DNA from: Acidiferrobacterales bacterium
Lineage (GTDB): Bacteria > Pseudomonadota > Gammaproteobacteria > Acidiferrobacterales > SZUA-150
Direction: 5' to 3'
NCBI GenBank assembly: GCA_947258385.1
Contig: CAMYII010000082.1
Coordinates: forward strand, 1 to 34,505
Length of the DNA: 34,505 nt
The notes below the pieces were generated by a model. It was not told the origin of the DNA. It searched no databases and saw only the letters and a program-made list of their open reading frames with translations. This document shows, piece after piece, positions 7,950 through 16,040 of this stretch (position 1 is the stretch's first letter; the number at the start of each line of letters is the position of its first letter). A program made the position numbers and the translations under genes.

Positions 7950-8090
7950 TTTTTCTCCTCAACGACTGATCTTAACGGGCATTGATCCGACCCTGGCTGA
8001 ATTAAGCACCGGCTTTTCGGCTTTTGCAAGCGTTACGGGCAGCTTGAACCCGAACGCCAATCTGGTCTCAAGAACTAAGGAACCTCTGAT

Positions 8091-8229
8091 TTATTCCGTC
8101 ATTCCGGCCAGGGCCTGCCCCCGCGAAGCTTGTCCCCGCGAAAGCGGGGGGCGGGGGGGCGAAGGCCCGCGCGCCGGAATCCAGGAAAATCATATTAACT
8201 CTGGATTCCCGCTTTCGCGGGAATGACAG
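8091..8229. repeat. composite CATTCCCGC...GCGGGAATG palindromic repeats
   Basis: The left part begins GTCATTCCGGC and ends GCCGGAATCCAG, enclosing GC-rich hairpins (CCCCGCGAAAGCGGGG). The right part, CTGGATTCCCGCTTTCGCGG plus GAATGACAG, is a compact palindrome of the same family. These resemble widespread dispersed palindromes seen in many proteobacterial genomes, such as the CATTCCCGC..GCGGGAATG type. Two units in opposite orientation stand next to each other. Confidence 0.7.
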
Positions 8230-8346
8230 AATTTGGAATTAACCAGACCCTTCTTATTATAAATTAGCCGCCATCCATCGCAAAATTGATAAATCGCAAT
8301 TTCTTCGGCGCTAAAGATAGGGAGCGCCATCCCTGAGCTTGAAAAA

Positions 8347-8367
8347 CTCTGCGCCTTTGCGTTGAAA
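8347..8367. repeat. dispersed CTCTGCGCCTTTGCGTTGAA repeat, copy
   Basis: This copy is inverted relative to that at 7195 and matches the arm at 7348-7371 with a short internal deletion. It lies on the other side of the monoheme gene from the other copies. Confidence 0.6.
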
Positions 8368-8375
8368 ACTAATAT

Positions 8376-8392
8376 AAAAACGCGCAGGCGCG
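8376..8392 (-). terminator. short GC hairpin with T5, end of the NrfD operon
   Basis: On the minus strand, just after the stop codon, CGCG-CCTG-CGCG is followed by TTTTTAT. The stem is only four base pairs, so strength is uncertain, but position and T run fit an intrinsic terminator. Confidence 0.45.
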
Positions 8393-8393
8393 C

Positions 8394-9566
8394 TCACGCC
8401 CGCTGGCTACCCGCGTCCCAGGGCGGGAACAGGCGCGTCAGGGCCCAAAGGACAAAAAACGGCGCGATGAACACTGAGGCCGCCACCACTATCCCCTCTC
8501 TGCCCCAGATCGGCGCGTGGTAGGTCAGCAGGCCTTTCATGGTCTTGGACAGCTCCTGTCCGCCGATAACCACGTTCCAGCGCATGGCGAGGACGGCAAT
8601 CATAATCAGCGCGGCCGAGACGGTGAGACCAACGACCAGGGGTGTGCCCTGGGTTTTGCGCCAGATCATGACCGTCAGCACCACGAGCGGGATGACCGAG
8701 CCGACGAGCTGGATGTTGAGGCCCAGCGCCAGCGGCCCCGCGATCAGCGCCATCACCGTCTCGATGCCCTCCCGGCCCTTGTAGATTAGGTTCACGAACT
8801 CCAATAACTCCAACACCAGGGTGAAAATCAGAAAACCGAAGAGCGTATAGGCGAGCCCCCGCATGCACTCGTTGTCCAGCGCGAACTTGCGGACCTTGGC
8901 GACAGCGACATAAAGCAGGACTAACAGGGCGATCCCCGAAATGACGGCGGAAGACAAAAAGATCGCCGGCATCAGATCCGACGCCCACCATTCCCTGGCC
9001 TTGAGCGAGCCGAAGACAAAGCCGGCATACCCGTGCAAGATGTGCGCCCCGGGCATGCCGATGAGGGCGAGGGCCCGGATCCACTTGCGGTCATAGGCGA
9101 GCGCGTTCTCCGACACATCATCCGAACCGAAGGCCAGGATGCGGTAGAAGCCTCTCACTACCCCCGTCGTTGCCTGTGCCCGGGCGACGATATGCTGGCG
9201 AAAAATGAATCCGGTCTCCAACATCAGCAGCAGGATGTAAAAACCGGCGGTATACCCGAAGGCCGCCATGGCCGAGGTCAGGTGCGGGGTCCACAAGGCA
9301 TTCAGCGCCCGCTCCGGATGCCCCAGGTGAAACAATAAGGGGGTGGGCACGAAGATCATGAACGACAACGCCGTCAACAATGCAAAACGGGCCACCGGCT
9401 CGAAGCGCTTCATGCCGAAGACGTGATAGAACGTGGACACGGTGAAGGAGCCAGCGACGAGCCCGGTGATGTACGGGTAGATGACGATCAGCACGCCCCA
9501 GGGAAACACGGTCTCGTTAGGATAGACGTAGCCGGTGTACGGCGCGACGTGATACAGCTCTTGCAT
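8394..9566 (-). CDS. NrfD/PsrC-family membrane quinone-interacting subunit
   Basis: The ATG at 9566 follows a perfect AAGGAGGTG; an upstream start at 9602 would lie inside the preceding gene. The 390-residue product has eight to ten membrane spans and the NrfD signature (PWG..I..YPYITGL.AGSF, HLGHPERA, GY.AGF..GS....W). NrfD-type subunits bind quinone and pass electrons between it and a partner iron-sulfur protein. The start codon shares one base with the TGA of the ferredoxin subunit gene, so the two are translated together. No molybdopterin or other catalytic subunit is encoded nearby. The combination tetraheme c, FeS and NrfD is the same as in the CbcSTU-type complex described in Geobacter; DsrJ/O/P and NrfB/C/D are alternatives. 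Direction of electron flow cannot be told. Confidence 0.9.
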   Translation of the reverse strand: MQELYHVAPYTGYVYPNETVFPWGVLIVIYPYITGLVAGSFTVSTFYHVFGMKRFEPVARFALLTALSFMIFVPTPLLFHLGHPERALNALWTPHLTSAMAAFGYTAGFYILLLMLETGFIFRQHIVARAQATTGVVRGFYRILAFGSDDVSENALAYDRKWIRALALIGMPGAHILHGYAGFVFGSLKAREWWASDLMPAIFLSSAVISGIALLVLLYVAVAKVRKFALDNECMRGLAYTLFGFLIFTLVLELLEFVNLIYKGREGIETVMALIAGPLALGLNIQLVGSVIPLVVLTVMIWRKTQGTPLVVGLTVSAALIMIAVLAMRWNVVIGGQELSKTMKGLLTYHAPIWGREGIVVAASVFIAPFFVLWALTRLFPPWDAGSQRA

Positions 9567-10393
9567 CACGACACCTCCTTGTCGATCCCGATATAAAAGC
9601 ACGTAGGCGCGTTGCCGGTTTCAGGCTTGAGCACCTGCACGCGGTTCTCACGGATAAACTTGCGGATCGCGCTTCCCGGGTCCATCAAATCGCCGAATAT
9701 CCGCGCGTTGACCGGGCAGACCTCCACGCAGGCCGGCTGCAGCCCCTTGGTGATGCGGTGGTAACACCAGGTGCATTTATCGGTCACCTGCTGCTCATAG
9801 TTGAACGTGCGCGCCCCATAGGGGCAGGCCTGGACGCAATACTGGCAGCCGATGCAATAGGTATGGTCGATCAGCACCGCGCCGTCCTTGGTCTTGAAAG
9901 TCGCGCCCACCGGGCAGACCTGAACGCAAGACGGATGCTCGCAGTGGTTGCACAGTTTGGGCACAAAGAAGGCCTTTTCGACCTCCGCGTCCTTGTACCG
10001 ATTATCAAAGCGGTACTCGCCCTGCGAGCCGGCGGCGGCGATGTTTTGCGGATCGCTGTGGCTGTCGATACGCGGTTTGTCCTCGCCCTTCAGATAGACA
10101 TAGCGCTCCACCCAGGTGCGGAAGTGGTGTGCGTCATTGGAAACGCCATTCTCGATCTTACAGGCCTCGACACAACGCAGGCAGCCAATGCAGCGGGTCG
10201 CATCCACACCATAGCCCCAGCGGTGTTTTGTCCAGTCATAATCGGCCGTCGGAAACGAGCCGGCAGCGGAGGACTCCCCTTTGGCCAGCCCGCGCGCCGC
10301 GCCGAGCAGGGCGCCGGCGTAAACGGCGACCTTGCCGAGCTTGCCAAGAAATACACGCCTTCCGCTTGCAGTCTTATGCGTTTTGTTTTTCAT
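9566..10393 (-). CDS. four-cluster [4Fe-4S] ferredoxin subunit, Tat-type (NrfC/DmsB-like)
   Basis: Sixteen cysteines in four groups can bind four [4Fe-4S] clusters: C68/71/74/78 (CIGCLRCVEAC), C148/151/156/160 (CNHCEHPSCVQVC), C180/183/186/190 (CIGCQYCVQAC) and C207/210/222/226. The N-terminus contains GRRVFLGKLGKVA followed by a hydrophobic stretch, a variant of the twin-arginine signal, so the folded protein is probably placed on the periplasmic side. It overlaps its neighbours on both sides (ATGA with the cytochrome, shared A with NrfD), which implies equal synthesis. In this family the subunit links the membrane quinone site to a periplasmic cytochrome or catalytic subunit. Confidence 0.92.
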   Translation of the reverse strand: MKNKTHKTASGRRVFLGKLGKVAVYAGALLGAARGLAKGESSAAGSFPTADYDWTKHRWGYGVDATRCIGCLRCVEACKIENGVSNDAHHFRTWVERYVYLKGEDKPRIDSHSDPQNIAAAGSQGEYRFDNRYKDAEVEKAFFVPKLCNHCEHPSCVQVCPVGATFKTKDGAVLIDHTYCIGCQYCVQACPYGARTFNYEQQVTDKCTWCYHRITKGLQPACVEVCPVNARIFGDLMDPGSAIRKFIRENRVQVLKPETGNAPTCFYIGIDKEVS

Positions 10394-10848
10394 CGGTCGG
10401 ACCCTCCGCTGCTGGCGATGCGGGGCGCATGCGGATTGTGGCAGGCGATACAGGCTTGCGTGCCGGAGTGCTGGCTGACAACGATCTGGGGCTGGGCCGC
10501 GGGCCGTGCCGGCATGGCCTCATGGCAGGTACTGCATAACTTCACGGTATCACTGGGGATGGGAAGCTTGCCGGTGGCGGGGTGTTCCCCGGCAGGCCCG
10601 TGACAGACCTCGCATTTGACCTTACCGTGGCGATGCGCGGACCACGTCGCGTGGCGCTCGCTGTGGCATAACTGGCAATAGTCCGGGCCTTTGTACTTCG
10701 GCGTATCGGACGCGATCTCGGGAACGGCATTGGCCCGGTAGTGGCCGTAGACGCCGAATGAGTCTGCGGTGAACAGGGCCTTGGAGCCGATCACCAGCAG
10801 GATCACGATCCCGAGGCTCATAATGAGTCGAACGATGTGTTTTGGCAT
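10390..10848 (-). CDS. membrane-anchored tetraheme cytochrome c subunit
   Basis: The ATG at 10848 follows AAAGGGACACACC; an earlier start at 10884 would put 12 hydrophilic residues before the signal and is unlikely. Residues 5-25 form one membrane segment or uncleaved signal. Four heme c sites follow: C58-H62 (CQLCHSERH), C79-H83 (CEVCHGPAGEH), C105-H109 and C133-H137 (CIACHNPHAP). The CHGP..EH and CHNPH contexts are typical of NrfB- and c3-like tetraheme to pentaheme cytochromes. It is the first gene of a three-gene operon with the ferredoxin and NrfD subunits, so it should exchange electrons with them in the periplasm and hand them to soluble or outer-membrane cytochromes such as those at 3087-5639 (inference). 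Confidence 0.9.
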   Translation of the reverse strand: MPKHIVRLIMSLGIVILLVIGSKALFTADSFGVYGHYRANAVPEIASDTPKYKGPDYCQLCHSERHATWSAHRHGKVKCEVCHGPAGEHPATGKLPIPSDTVKLCSTCHEAMPARPAAQPQIVVSQHSGTQACIACHNPHAPRIASSGGSDR

Positions 10849-10946
10849 GGTGTGTCCCTTTCGTTGGGCCCTACCTGAAAACAACTAACCCGCGCTCATC
10901 AAAAACCTCTTACCTATGCAAATAATGCTTTAGCGTCGTTGCGTCC

Positions 10947-10983
10947 GAAAAAAGCCAGACGGGATTATGAGTCCCGTCTGGCT
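10947..10983 (-). terminator. intrinsic terminator after the rhodanese gene
   Basis: AGCCAGACGGGA (10953-10964) pairs perfectly with TCCCGTCTGGCT (10972-10983) over 12 base pairs, with a seven-base loop. On the minus strand the stem is followed by TTTTTT (10953-10948). It lies 34 bases past the rhodanese stop codon and isolates that gene from the cytochrome operon downstream. Confidence 0.92.
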
Positions 10984-11016
10984 GGATGCAGCCCTTTTAT
11001 TTCGACCGTACGCGAT

Positions 11017-12036
11017 TTATTTCTTCGTCTTTTCGAGGTCCGCGACCTTCTTCTCCAGCTTCTTGATCTTCTTGTTGACACCGGCGAAGTTGTACCACTG
11101 CTCGCCCTCGACCGGGTAGGCAAGCTGCGACCCATAGACGCGCCAGGACTCATCCCAGTTTGCCGGGTCCTTGAACCCGAGCAGCCGCAGTTGCAGATAG
11201 CTCAATGTCGAACGCGTGCCGGTCTGGCAATGCACGACCGTGCGCTTGTTTTTGTTCAGCCCTGCATAGGCTTTTGACGTCGTCTCCGGATCGAGATAGG
11301 CAATCGGCTGCATTTTCCCCGTCTTCGGGTTCTTGGCCATGGAGAACGTGTCGATGTGCGAAATATTCGCTGCCGTGTTCGGGATATGACCACCGCGGAT
11401 GGCCCGGATATCCTTCCCTATATGCTCTTTCGCCGTCCTGGCATCGACGAGCTGGGTGCCCTTCGCCCGTCCCTCGGCGATCTTCAGAATCTCATCCGTG
11501 GTGCTGTAACGGCCGGCCATTACTTTCGCTTTGAAGGTGGTGGATTTTTTCATCACCGGCTTGTTGTCCAGGCGGTTGCCGGCCTTGCGCCAGGCATCGA
11601 GCCCGCCGTTGAGGACATGGGCCTTGTCATGGCCCAGGTACTCCATGACCCAGAAACCGACGGTGGCATCGGTGAACGTCTTGATGTCCCCATGATAGAA
11701 GACCACATGGGTATTGTTACCGATACCGACTTTGCCGAATAACTTTTCATATTTCGAGGGGTCCCGGAACACTCTGGATGTCGAATCCCTGAGCGCCTTC
11801 TTACAGCGCTTGCCGAGACTGATGGCGCCCGGGATATGACCCTTGGCGTAATCTTTCAAATCGCGGCAGTCCACCACCACCCAATCAGCCTTATTGATAT
11901 TCTTCTTGACAGTTTCCGGGGTAACCAGAAGATCAGGATTGGTCCACTGCGCCGCCGCCGCGGTTCCGACCCATGCGGCCAGCAAAAGGCCGAACACCCC
12001 AGCACTATACTTCTGCCACCTCAATAGCCTACTCAT
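11017..12036 (-). CDS. exported two-domain rhodanese (sulfurtransferase)
   Basis: The 339-residue product starts after GGAGGCAGATT and has a cleavable signal (residues about 1-29, ending TAAAA). Two rhodanese domains follow, roughly 38-160 and 175-300. The second has the active-site loop HCQTGTRS with Cys270; the first has YHGD at the equivalent position (114-117) and so lacks the catalytic cysteine, the usual arrangement in tandem rhodaneses. D.RDLKDYAKGHIPGA and RGGHIPNTAANI are the CH2-like motifs. The end (residues 312-338) is Lys/Glu-rich with heptad spacing and may be a short coiled coil. Thiosulfate:acceptor sulfurtransfer or polysulfide handling in the periplasm is likely. Rhodanese-like proteins also occur in Geobacter ext conduit clusters, so a link to the nearby electron-transfer genes is possible. 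It is flanked by its own terminator and a long leader region. Confidence 0.92.
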   Translation of the reverse strand: MSRLLRWQKYSAGVFGLLLAAWVGTAAAAQWTNPDLLVTPETVKKNINKADWVVVDCRDLKDYAKGHIPGAISLGKRCKKALRDSTSRVFRDPSKYEKLFGKVGIGNNTHVVFYHGDIKTFTDATVGFWVMEYLGHDKAHVLNGGLDAWRKAGNRLDNKPVMKKSTTFKAKVMAGRYSTTDEILKIAEGRAKGTQLVDARTAKEHIGKDIRAIRGGHIPNTAANISHIDTFSMAKNPKTGKMQPIAYLDPETTSKAYAGLNKNKRTVVHCQTGTRSTLSYLQLRLLGFKDPANWDESWRVYGSQLAYPVEGEQWYNFAGVNKKIKKLEKKVADLEKTKK

Positions 12037-12482
12037 AATCTGCCTCCGTTAGTTGAATGTTCGTTATCATTAGTAGTTAATAAATAGTTAATTAAGTCCA
12101 TCCGCGCCTTGATCCTGCCTTCCTGTGGTCGGGAGCGTCTTGCGTGCACTGGTACGCGTCTCTCTGTTTTCTGCGATCAGACGGTGCACTGTGTTCTACC
12201 ACAGTATCAGGTGCAGGCGCCATTGCGGGGCAGTTGGGGCGGTTGCCTCCCACCGGAGACATTCGCGCGGACGCACGCAAACGATGCTGGGACGTACACC
12301 CTTTAATTATATACGATTAGTACACCGTCTACATAACCAAGGAAATGATGTATTTGCATCATTTCCTTGGCAAAACACAGTGACAGTCGGCAGGCACGGC
12401 TGTCAAGCAATTGTCGGCCCCGGGACGGGCCCACACATCTCTGGTACCATCATTAAATACTAATACGGTTCGCGGCACGAAC
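12037..12482. other. intergenic region between divergent genes
   Basis: No gene is supported here. It should contain the promoters of the minus-strand rhodanese and of the plus-strand glycosyltransferase. The main structure is the 34-base palindrome at 12337-12370; an AT-rich segment at 12060-12095 lies just before the rhodanese leader. Confidence 0.6.
12337..12370. repeat. perfect palindrome, copy A of a two-copy element
   Basis: CCAAGGAAATGATG (12337-12350) is exactly complementary to CATCATTTCCTTGG (12357-12370) around TATTTG. A close copy stands at 22613-22641. No T run follows on either strand, so it is more likely a protein-binding site or a mobile or boundary repeat than a terminator. 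Confidence 0.85.
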
Positions 12483-13487
12483 GTGGCAGAACTCATTTCC
12501 GTGATTATCCCCAATCACAACGGCAGCGGGACCATCGGCGACTGCCTCAAGGCCGTCTTTGCCTCTGATCATGGAGATTTCGAGGTCATCGTGGTCGATG
12601 ACTGTTCCGTCGATGACTCCATTGATGTGATCAAGCGGTTTCCGTGCAAGCTGGTGCGCCTGGACCAGCATTCCGGCGCCGCCAAGGCGCGCAATGCGGG
12701 CGCCTGGCAGAGCGACGGCGATATTCTGTTCTTTACCGACGCCGACTGCCTGCTGCAGCACGACACGCTGACCGTTGCCAGCGAGGCCGTTGCATTAGAA
12801 GGTCCTAATGTTATTGTCGGCGGGACGTATACCCCCGTTCCGCATGACAATCGCTTTTTCAGCCGCTTCCAGTCGGTTTTTATAAACTACTCGGAGACCA
12901 AACAGGCCGCAAATCCGGATTATCTCGCGACCCATGCGCTGGCAATCGATGCGCGCACCTTTCGCGACAACCTCGGCTTTGCCGAGGGCTTTCTGCCGAT
13001 ACTCGAGGATGTCGAATTCAGCCACCGCCTGCGCCGGGCGGGCTATCGACTCGTGTTGTTGCCCACGATCCAGGTGCGGCATATTTTCAACTATTCCTTG
13101 TACCGCTCGCTGCGCAACGCCATCCGCAAAGCCATGTACTGGACCCTTTATTCCCTCCGTAACCGGGATCTGCTCCACGATTCCGGCACCGCATCGACCG
13201 AATTAAAGCTCAATGTGGCCGCTTATTTTGCCAGCGCACTGCTGGTTTTTGGTTATTTTTCAAGTGGAAATTCCGTCCCGTTACTGCTGGCCGTACCGGT
13301 GCTCGCTCTTAATGTCATCGTCAGCCGCGGGCTGCTCAAGGCGTGTTATCGCGCCGGCGGGCTGGGATTCGCGAGTGCCGCTACGCTATACTATGTATTA
13401 CTCTATCCCCTTGCCGTAGGCATAGGCGCCGGCATCGGAGCAGTAAAGTCCCTTGGTGCCGGGTACAGGCGAAGAGAGGCCGGATGA
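12483..13487 (+). CDS. family 2 glycosyltransferase with C-terminal membrane segments
   Basis: The 334-residue protein (GTG start chosen at 12483, directly before ELISVIIPNHNGSGTIGDCL) has the GT-A fold features of family GT2: VIVVDDCSVDDS near residue 36, GAAKARNAGA near 65, the DAD metal site (86-88) and ILEDVEFSHRLRRAGYRL near 190. Two hydrophobic segments near 245-265 and 300-325 would anchor it to the inner membrane. A longer TTG start at 12411 adds 24 residues without similarity. No Shine-Dalgarno is evident. It overlaps the radical SAM gene by the ATGA at 13484-13487. It likely adds a sugar to a lipid carrier or membrane lipid; the donor and acceptor are unknown. Confidence 0.88.
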   Translation: MAELISVIIPNHNGSGTIGDCLKAVFASDHGDFEVIVVDDCSVDDSIDVIKRFPCKLVRLDQHSGAAKARNAGAWQSDGDILFFTDADCLLQHDTLTVASEAVALEGPNVIVGGTYTPVPHDNRFFSRFQSVFINYSETKQAANPDYLATHALAIDARTFRDNLGFAEGFLPILEDVEFSHRLRRAGYRLVLLPTIQVRHIFNYSLYRSLRNAIRKAMYWTLYSLRNRDLLHDSGTASTELKLNVAAYFASALLVFGYFSSGNSVPLLLAVPVLALNVIVSRGLLKACYRAGGLGFASAATLYYVLLYPLAVGIGAGIGAVKSLGAGYRRREAG

Positions 13488-14566
13488 TGTATTCGCTGTT
13501 GCGCTACGTGCCGTCGATATTCTGGAAGCGGAAGCCGATCCAGCTCACCTTTTTTGTCACCCGGAAGTGCAACGCGCGCTGTCCGTTCTGTTTTTATCTC
13601 AAGAGCGCCGACCAACCGGCCAACGGCGCGGCCGAGTTGTCGCTCGCGGAGATCGAGCGCCTCGCACCCTCCCTGGGCCGCCTGCTGTGGCTCGCCTTCT
13701 CCGGTGGCGAGATCTATCTGCGCAAGGACCTCGTGGAGATCAGCAAGGTGTTCTACGAGCGCAACAGCCCCGCGATCATGCTCTATCCAACCAACGGCCT
13801 GTTACCGGAGCTGATCCGCGAGAAAACCGAACAGATTCTGGAGCACTGCCGCCGCAGCGTCATTGCCGTGAAGCTGTCCATCGATGGGGTGTACAGCGAC
13901 CACGACGCCCTGCGTGAGACGCCGGGTGGTTTTGACAAGGCGATGCGCAGTTATGGTCTGCTAGAAGAGCTGCTCGCGGAGTATCCCAACTTTGAGCTCG
14001 GTATCAATACAGTTTTCTGTTCCCGCAATCAGGACAAGATGGATGAGATCATCGATTTTGTCAGCGATCTGAAGGGCGTCAGGACGCACACCATCTCCCT
14101 GGTGCGGGGCAATCTTGAGCAGGACGATTACAAAGATATCGATGTCGGCAAATACCAGCGCGCGATCGAACGACTGGAGAAGAATCTGAAGGCCAAGACG
14201 GCGAACATCTATCGCTTCAAGGGGGCACGCTTAAAGGCGGCGCAGGATATTCTGCAGCGCCGGCTGATCGGTCAGACCCTGGTGACGCATCAACGAAAAC
14301 ACCCGTGCTATGCCGGAAGGCTGAATCTGGTGATGACTGAATCCGGCGAGGTCTACCCCTGCGAAATCCTGAGCACCAGCTTCGGCAATATCAGGGATCA
14401 TGACTATGACATGCCAAGGCTGGTCCACTCCAATGGTGCCCTGTCAGCCCTGGAACCCATTGTGGACAAGCGATGTCACTGCACGCATGAGTGCAATTTC
14501 ATTACCAACATCTTGTTCAACCCCAGGATGTACCCGGGCCTGCTGCGGGAGTATCTACAGCTTTAG
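13484..14566 (+). CDS. radical SAM protein with C-terminal SPASM/twitch-like cysteines
   Basis: The ATG at 13484 follows AGAGGCCGG and overlaps the stop of the glycosyltransferase. The 360-residue protein has the CxxxCxxC radical SAM triad (C29, C33, C36 in TRKCNARCPFCFY), then LLWLAFSGGEIYLRKDL, the GGE motif that binds the SAM amine. The C-terminal part has Cys275, 293, 331, 333 and 337, which fits a SPASM or twitch domain with one or two extra Fe-S clusters. SPASM proteins modify peptides or, less often, sugars and lipids. Its pairing with a glycosyltransferase, not with a peptide precursor, suggests a role in glycan or lipid maturation (inference). Confidence 0.9.
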   Translation: MMYSLLRYVPSIFWKRKPIQLTFFVTRKCNARCPFCFYLKSADQPANGAAELSLAEIERLAPSLGRLLWLAFSGGEIYLRKDLVEISKVFYERNSPAIMLYPTNGLLPELIREKTEQILEHCRRSVIAVKLSIDGVYSDHDALRETPGGFDKAMRSYGLLEELLAEYPNFELGINTVFCSRNQDKMDEIIDFVSDLKGVRTHTISLVRGNLEQDDYKDIDVGKYQRAIERLEKNLKAKTANIYRFKGARLKAAQDILQRRLIGQTLVTHQRKHPCYAGRLNLVMTESGEVYPCEILSTSFGNIRDHDYDMPRLVHSNGALSALEPIVDKRCHCTHECNFITNILFNPRMYPGLLREYLQL

Positions 14567-14570
14567 CCAT

Positions 14571-16040
14571 TCAACCCGTGCGCGCCGCGGGACCCCGTTG
14601 ACGCCTGTGAAACAGCTTTTTGTCCGCCCACAACCAGAACAGACTCTTCAGCCCCGCCGCCGCCACCTTGCAGTCCTGCCACGTTCTGATCGCACGCAGC
14701 CTTCTCAGCAGAAACGTGGGCCTGGAGTAGAAACGCTTGAACGCGAGCTGCCGCAGCGTGAGAATTTCGTCGCGGCTCATGCTGTGGGGGATGAATGCCG
14801 CGCCCTGATAGGTGTAGTCCCCAAGATCTCCGGAAACCGTGCCAAACTCGTCCAGATGGTCATGCAGATAGGTGCCTGGGAAAGGGGTGATGGCATGGAA
14901 ATTCGCCAGGTCCGGATCGAGCTCGATGGCAAAATCAATCGTTTGCAGACCCTCATCAAAGGTCTCCCCGGGTATGCCGAACAAAAACGGCGTACTCACA
15001 TGCAATCCGACCGCTTTTGCCGTCCGCACCGCCCGGCGGATCTGTTCGAGGGTCGAGCCCTTTCTGAGCGTGTTGAGGTTCTTCTGCACCCCGCTCTCGG
15101 CACCGAGGAGAATCGCCCAGCAACCCGCCTCCTTCATGGCCCGGAGCAGCGGTTCATCCACCTGATTGACACAGGCCGAGGCGAACCAGGTGAAGTCCAG
15201 CCCCCGGCGCTTGATTTCCCCGGCGATCGCCATGGCCCGGTGGTAATCGGCGGCAAAGGAGTCGTCGATGAATTTAATCTCCCGGTAACCCTGCTTTAGA
15301 CAGAGCTCTATCTCCTGCAGCACGTTACCGACACTGCGCAAGCGCACACCGCGCACACCGGCTTTTCTGTGCTTGTCGATCTGGTAGCAGAAGATGCAGC
15401 GTCTGCTGCAGCCCCGTGAGGTGATCATGACCGCGACCGGCGTTCTGCGATAGGTCGCCGGGGGCGGGATATAGTGATCGACATCATCCAGCAGCTCGCG
15501 CGCGGGAAACGGCAATGTATCGAGATCGTCGAGCAGCGGCCTTGGCGGGTTGTTTATGATGTCGGCCCCGCGCCTGAACACCACGCCAGGAACACCGTCG
15601 AGCTCCCTGCCGGCCTGCAGTCCCGCCAACAGCTCCACCATGGTCTGCTCGGCCTCGCCCGTGACGACGGCGTCGATGTGCTCGCCGCCCTCGCGCAGGC
15701 ACTGCCCCTGCATCGCGATCGGATACGGGCCGCCGACGACGGTAAGAATCGCCCTATCGAGCCGCTTGATATCGGCGGCGGCGCTCATCGCCTTGGGCCA
15801 CCCGAAGGTCGTCGAGTAAATGCCGGCCACATCGGGCCCGAATGCCCGCAGCCGGTCGAGAATCTCCCGGTGGGTGAGGAAAGCGCCGTTCAGAAATTCG
15901 ACTTCGTGCCCGGCGTCGCGCAGACAGGCCGCCACATACAGCGTACCCAGCGGCTGCCAGTAATTGATCTGGGAGCCGGCGGTCTTCGCCGGAAATATCT
16001 CCTCCGGGGCCCAGGCCGGGATGATCAGCGCGCATTTCAT
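14571..16040 (-). CDS. B12-binding-domain radical SAM protein
   Basis: Residues about 2-140 form a cobalamin-binding-type Rossmann domain (QPLGTLYVAACLRDAGHEV, VVGGPYP, GEAEQT), without the DxHxxG lower-ligand motif, as is usual for this class. The radical SAM core begins at TSRGCSRRCIFCY (C211, C215, C218). Residues FIDDSFAAD, LGAESGVQ and PFLFGIPGET are typical of this family, which includes methyltransferases and cyclases such as HpnJ- and BchE-type enzymes. The start overlaps the stop of the flavoprotein gene (ATGA, 16037-16040), so the two are coupled. It ends four bases from the convergent radical SAM gene. The substrate is unknown; a lipid or glycolipid is likely from context. Confidence 0.9.
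   Translation of the reverse strand: MKCALIIPAWAPEEIFPAKTAGSQINYWQPLGTLYVAACLRDAGHEVEFLNGAFLTHREILDRLRAFGPDVAGIYSTTFGWPKAMSAAADIKRLDRAILTVVGGPYPIAMQGQCLREGGEHIDAVVTGEAEQTMVELLAGLQAGRELDGVPGVVFRRGADIINNPPRPLLDDLDTLPFPARELLDDVDHYIPPPATYRRTPVAVMITSRGCSRRCIFCYQIDKHRKAGVRGVRLRSVGNVLQEIELCLKQGYREIKFIDDSFAADYHRAMAIAGEIKRRGLDFTWFASACVNQVDEPLLRAMKEAGCWAILLGAESGVQKNLNTLRKGSTLEQIRRAVRTAKAVGLHVSTPFLFGIPGETFDEGLQTIDFAIELDPDLANFHAITPFPGTYLHDHLDEFGTVSGDLGDYTYQGAAFIPHSMSRDEILTLRQLAFKRFYSRPTFLLRRLRAIRTWQDCKVAAAGLKSLFWLWADKKLFHRRQRGPAARTG

Larger units (their letters stand above)
7950..8393. other. gene-free interval with dispersed repeats
   Basis: No coding sequence is supported. It contains the CATTCC/GGAAT palindromic repeats (8091-8229), one CTCTGCGCCTTTGCGTTGAA copy (8347-8367), a weak FNR-like site TTGATAAATCGCAA (8286-8299) and a small hairpin before the next operon's end. 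Confidence 0.6.

Noticed and set aside
8286-8299. TTGATAAATCGCAA as a further FNR box
   Set aside because: Two mismatches in the second half-site; too weak to list as a site.
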